Shown piece after piece: positions 62,826 to 64,000 of a DNA stretch of 64,000 nt (position 1 is the first letter of the stretch; each line of letters starts with the position of its first letter). Origin of the DNA: Ruminococcus sp. FC2018. Lineage in GTDB: Bacteria > Bacillota > Clostridia > Oscillospirales > Ruminococcaceae. The notes below the pieces were generated by a model that made no database searches, was not told the origin of the DNA, and worked only from the letters and a program-made list of their open reading frames with translations. The stretch is from contig NZ_JHXH01000013.1 in assembly GCF_000621805.1 (NCBI RefSeq), positions 1-64,000 of the forward strand, written 5' to 3'. The position numbers and the translations under genes are program-made.

Positions 62826-63332
62826 ATGAAAAACGTAGTAAATGTTCAGCTTGCAGGAAGGGCTTATAACCTTAATTCCACCGAGCCGGAGGAATACACT
62901 CAGAAACTTGCAAGGGAACTCAACAGGCGTATTGCGGCAATAACCAACGCATCCCCAAGCCTTTCGGCACTTGACGGGGCATTGCTTTGCGCACTTGACT
63001 GTCTTGACGAGCTTACAAAGGCAAACAACAACATTGAGAATATAAGAAATCAGATAAAGGATTATGTAGACGATGCCGGTGAGGCAAGGATACAGGCGGA
63101 CGAGGCAAACAAGGAAGTAAGGGCGCTGCGTGCAAGGGTTGAGGCTTTGCAGGCAGAGCTGAAAAAGCGCACCACTGTCATAAGATATGACAACGAGAAG
63201 GTGGAAAGCGCAAAGGATATGCTTTCAAAAGAGATAGATGCGGCTATAAACAAGCCCCTGAATACAAACAGCATGGGTGCCCAGCAGTCTTTTTTTACCA
63301 CAGATCCGGGCAGCAGTGCTGACAGGAAATAA
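62826..63332 (+). CDS. zapA: Cell-division protein ZapA
   Basis: Cytosolic protein that bundles FtsZ. 168 residues: N-terminal ZapA domain (VNVQLAGRAYNLNSTEPEEY, with ELNRRI and LDGALLCALDCLDELTKA) then a coiled coil (about 70-125) and a disordered tail. GGAAGG lies about 12 bases from the ATG. The next gene starts inside its stop codon (TAATG). Confidence 0.92.
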   Translation: MKNVVNVQLAGRAYNLNSTEPEEYTQKLARELNRRIAAITNASPSLSALDGALLCALDCLDELTKANNNIENIRNQIKDYVDDAGEARIQADEANKEVRALRARVEALQAELKKRTTVIRYDNEKVESAKDMLSKEIDAAINKPLNTNSMGAQQSFFTTDPGSSADRK

Positions 63333-64000
63333 TGGCTGAGATACTTTCTCCCGCAGGTTCTCCTGAGGCTTTGCGTGCGGCTCTTCGCTGCGGATGCGAT
63401 GCGGTTTATCTTGGTGGACAAAGCTTTTCGGCAAGGGCAAATGCGGCGAACTTCTCCGATGAGGAGCTTGCACAGGCGGTAGAGCTGTGCCATATACGGG
63501 GCGTAAAGGTCTATCTTGCAATAAACACTCTTGTTTTTGACAGCCAGCTTCAGCAGTGCAAAAAAGCGGTGGAAACTGCGGCAAGGATAGGTGTTGACGG
63601 GCTAATAACCCAGGATCTGTGCCTTGTGGAGATAGTGAGAAAATGCTGTCCCCGTATGGAGATACACGCTTCCACACAGATGACCGTTCACACCAAAAAC
63701 GGTGTTGAGCAAGCAAAGGAGCTGGGGTTTTCACGCACCGTACTTTCAAGGGAACTGCCCGAGGGGATAATAGCCTCCCTTTCAAAGCTTGGGACGGAAA
63801 CGGAGATCTTTGTTCACGGTGCTTTGTGTATGTCTGTTTCGGGGCAGTGCTATATGAGTGCCCTTATCGGTTCACGAAGTGCGAACAGAGGGCTTTGCGC
63901 CCAGGCTTGCAGACTTGGCATCAGCGCAGTGAAGGGTGAACGGCGGTATGATCTGTCGCTGAAGGATATGTCGGTACTGGACGTTATGGACACCGTGCTG
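63332..64000 (+). CDS. U32-family peptidase (5' part only)
   Basis: 223 codons are present and the frame runs off the right end. It begins MAEILSPAGSPEALRAALRCG, as U32 proteins (YrrO/RlhA type) do. The family signature is complete: EIFVHGALCMSVSGQCYMS followed by CAQACR. Members are collagenase-like or act in RNA hydroxylation (RlhA/TrhP); which applies is not clear. It overlaps zapA by one base, the order zapA-U32 being common in firmicutes. Confidence 0.9.
   Translation, partial: MAEILSPAGSPEALRAALRCGCDAVYLGGQSFSARANAANFSDEELAQAVELCHIRGVKVYLAINTLVFDSQLQQCKKAVETAARIGVDGLITQDLCLVEIVRKCCPRMEIHASTQMTVHTKNGVEQAKELGFSRTVLSRELPEGIIASLSKLGTETEIFVHGALCMSVSGQCYMSALIGSRSANRGLCAQACRLGISAVKGERRYDLSLKDMSVLDVMDTVL

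Noticed and set aside
1-64000. CRISPR array, rRNA operon or insertion sequence
   Set aside because: No regularly spaced direct repeats, rRNA-like blocks or transposase genes were seen on either strand.

Overview
The window looks like chromosomal DNA from an anaerobic gut or rumen firmicute, most likely Ruminococcus or a close Oscillospiraceae relative. This is inferred from the gene set (type III glutamine synthetase, Rnf complex with its own ApbE, V-type ATPase operon, reverse rubrerythrin, BspA-like leucine-rich repeats) and from promoters of the TTGACA-17-TATAAT type. I ran no database search, so the genus is an inference.

Left edge, about 1-5300: accessory DNA. A tyrosine recombinase on the minus strand sits back to back with an AT-richer two-gene operon. 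That operon encodes a small protein with an HEPN-type RNEVIH motif and a 932-residue leucine-rich-repeat protein. A strong promoter drives it, with two palindromes just upstream. A further gene runs off the left end. This is the best candidate for an undescribed system, possibly cargo or defence of an integrative element.

5400-23100: core metabolism and envelope. glyQS, proA and proB; a 2-hydroxyacid dehydrogenase with a small membrane protein; DegV; a FAD oxidoreductase; the cdaA-cdaR c-di-AMP pair; Mrp; guaA; an Hsp20 gene with a double CIRCE operator; and an LTA-synthase-like enzyme followed by dus and gtrA.

23100-32500: tRNA-Pro(CGG) beside a 100-bp tandem duplication carrying a fragment of the same tRNA; a BY-kinase/PHP-phosphatase pair for exopolysaccharide; a CorC-like transporter and a voltage-gated-type K+ channel; ilvE; RluA; a membrane protein; a histidine phosphatase; and an XRE regulator.

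32500-51600: energy conservation. apbE-rnfCDGEAB plus a membrane protein on the plus strand. On the minus strand are glnN and a complete V-type ATPase operon (stalk G/H, C, I, K, F, a 50-codon ORF, E, A, B, D). Rnf and the V-ATPase would couple ferredoxin:NAD+ electron flow to an ion gradient and ATP. A 280-bp hairpin-array repeat lies inside the ATPase operon between B and D. A second copy lies near 9.06-9.32 kb, and paired-base changes between the copies support a selected RNA or DNA fold.

51600-64000: ACT protein plus hom; a cytosolic sugar-binding-like/GGDEF fusion; a HAD phosphatase; a C-GCAxxG-C-C redox protein divergent from reverse rubrerythrin, with two palindromic operator candidates between them; a MutS-like ATPase with an altered Walker B; a Ca2+/Na+ antiporter-like protein; an alanine-aminotransferase-like enzyme; zapA; and the start of a U32 peptidase gene that runs off the right end.
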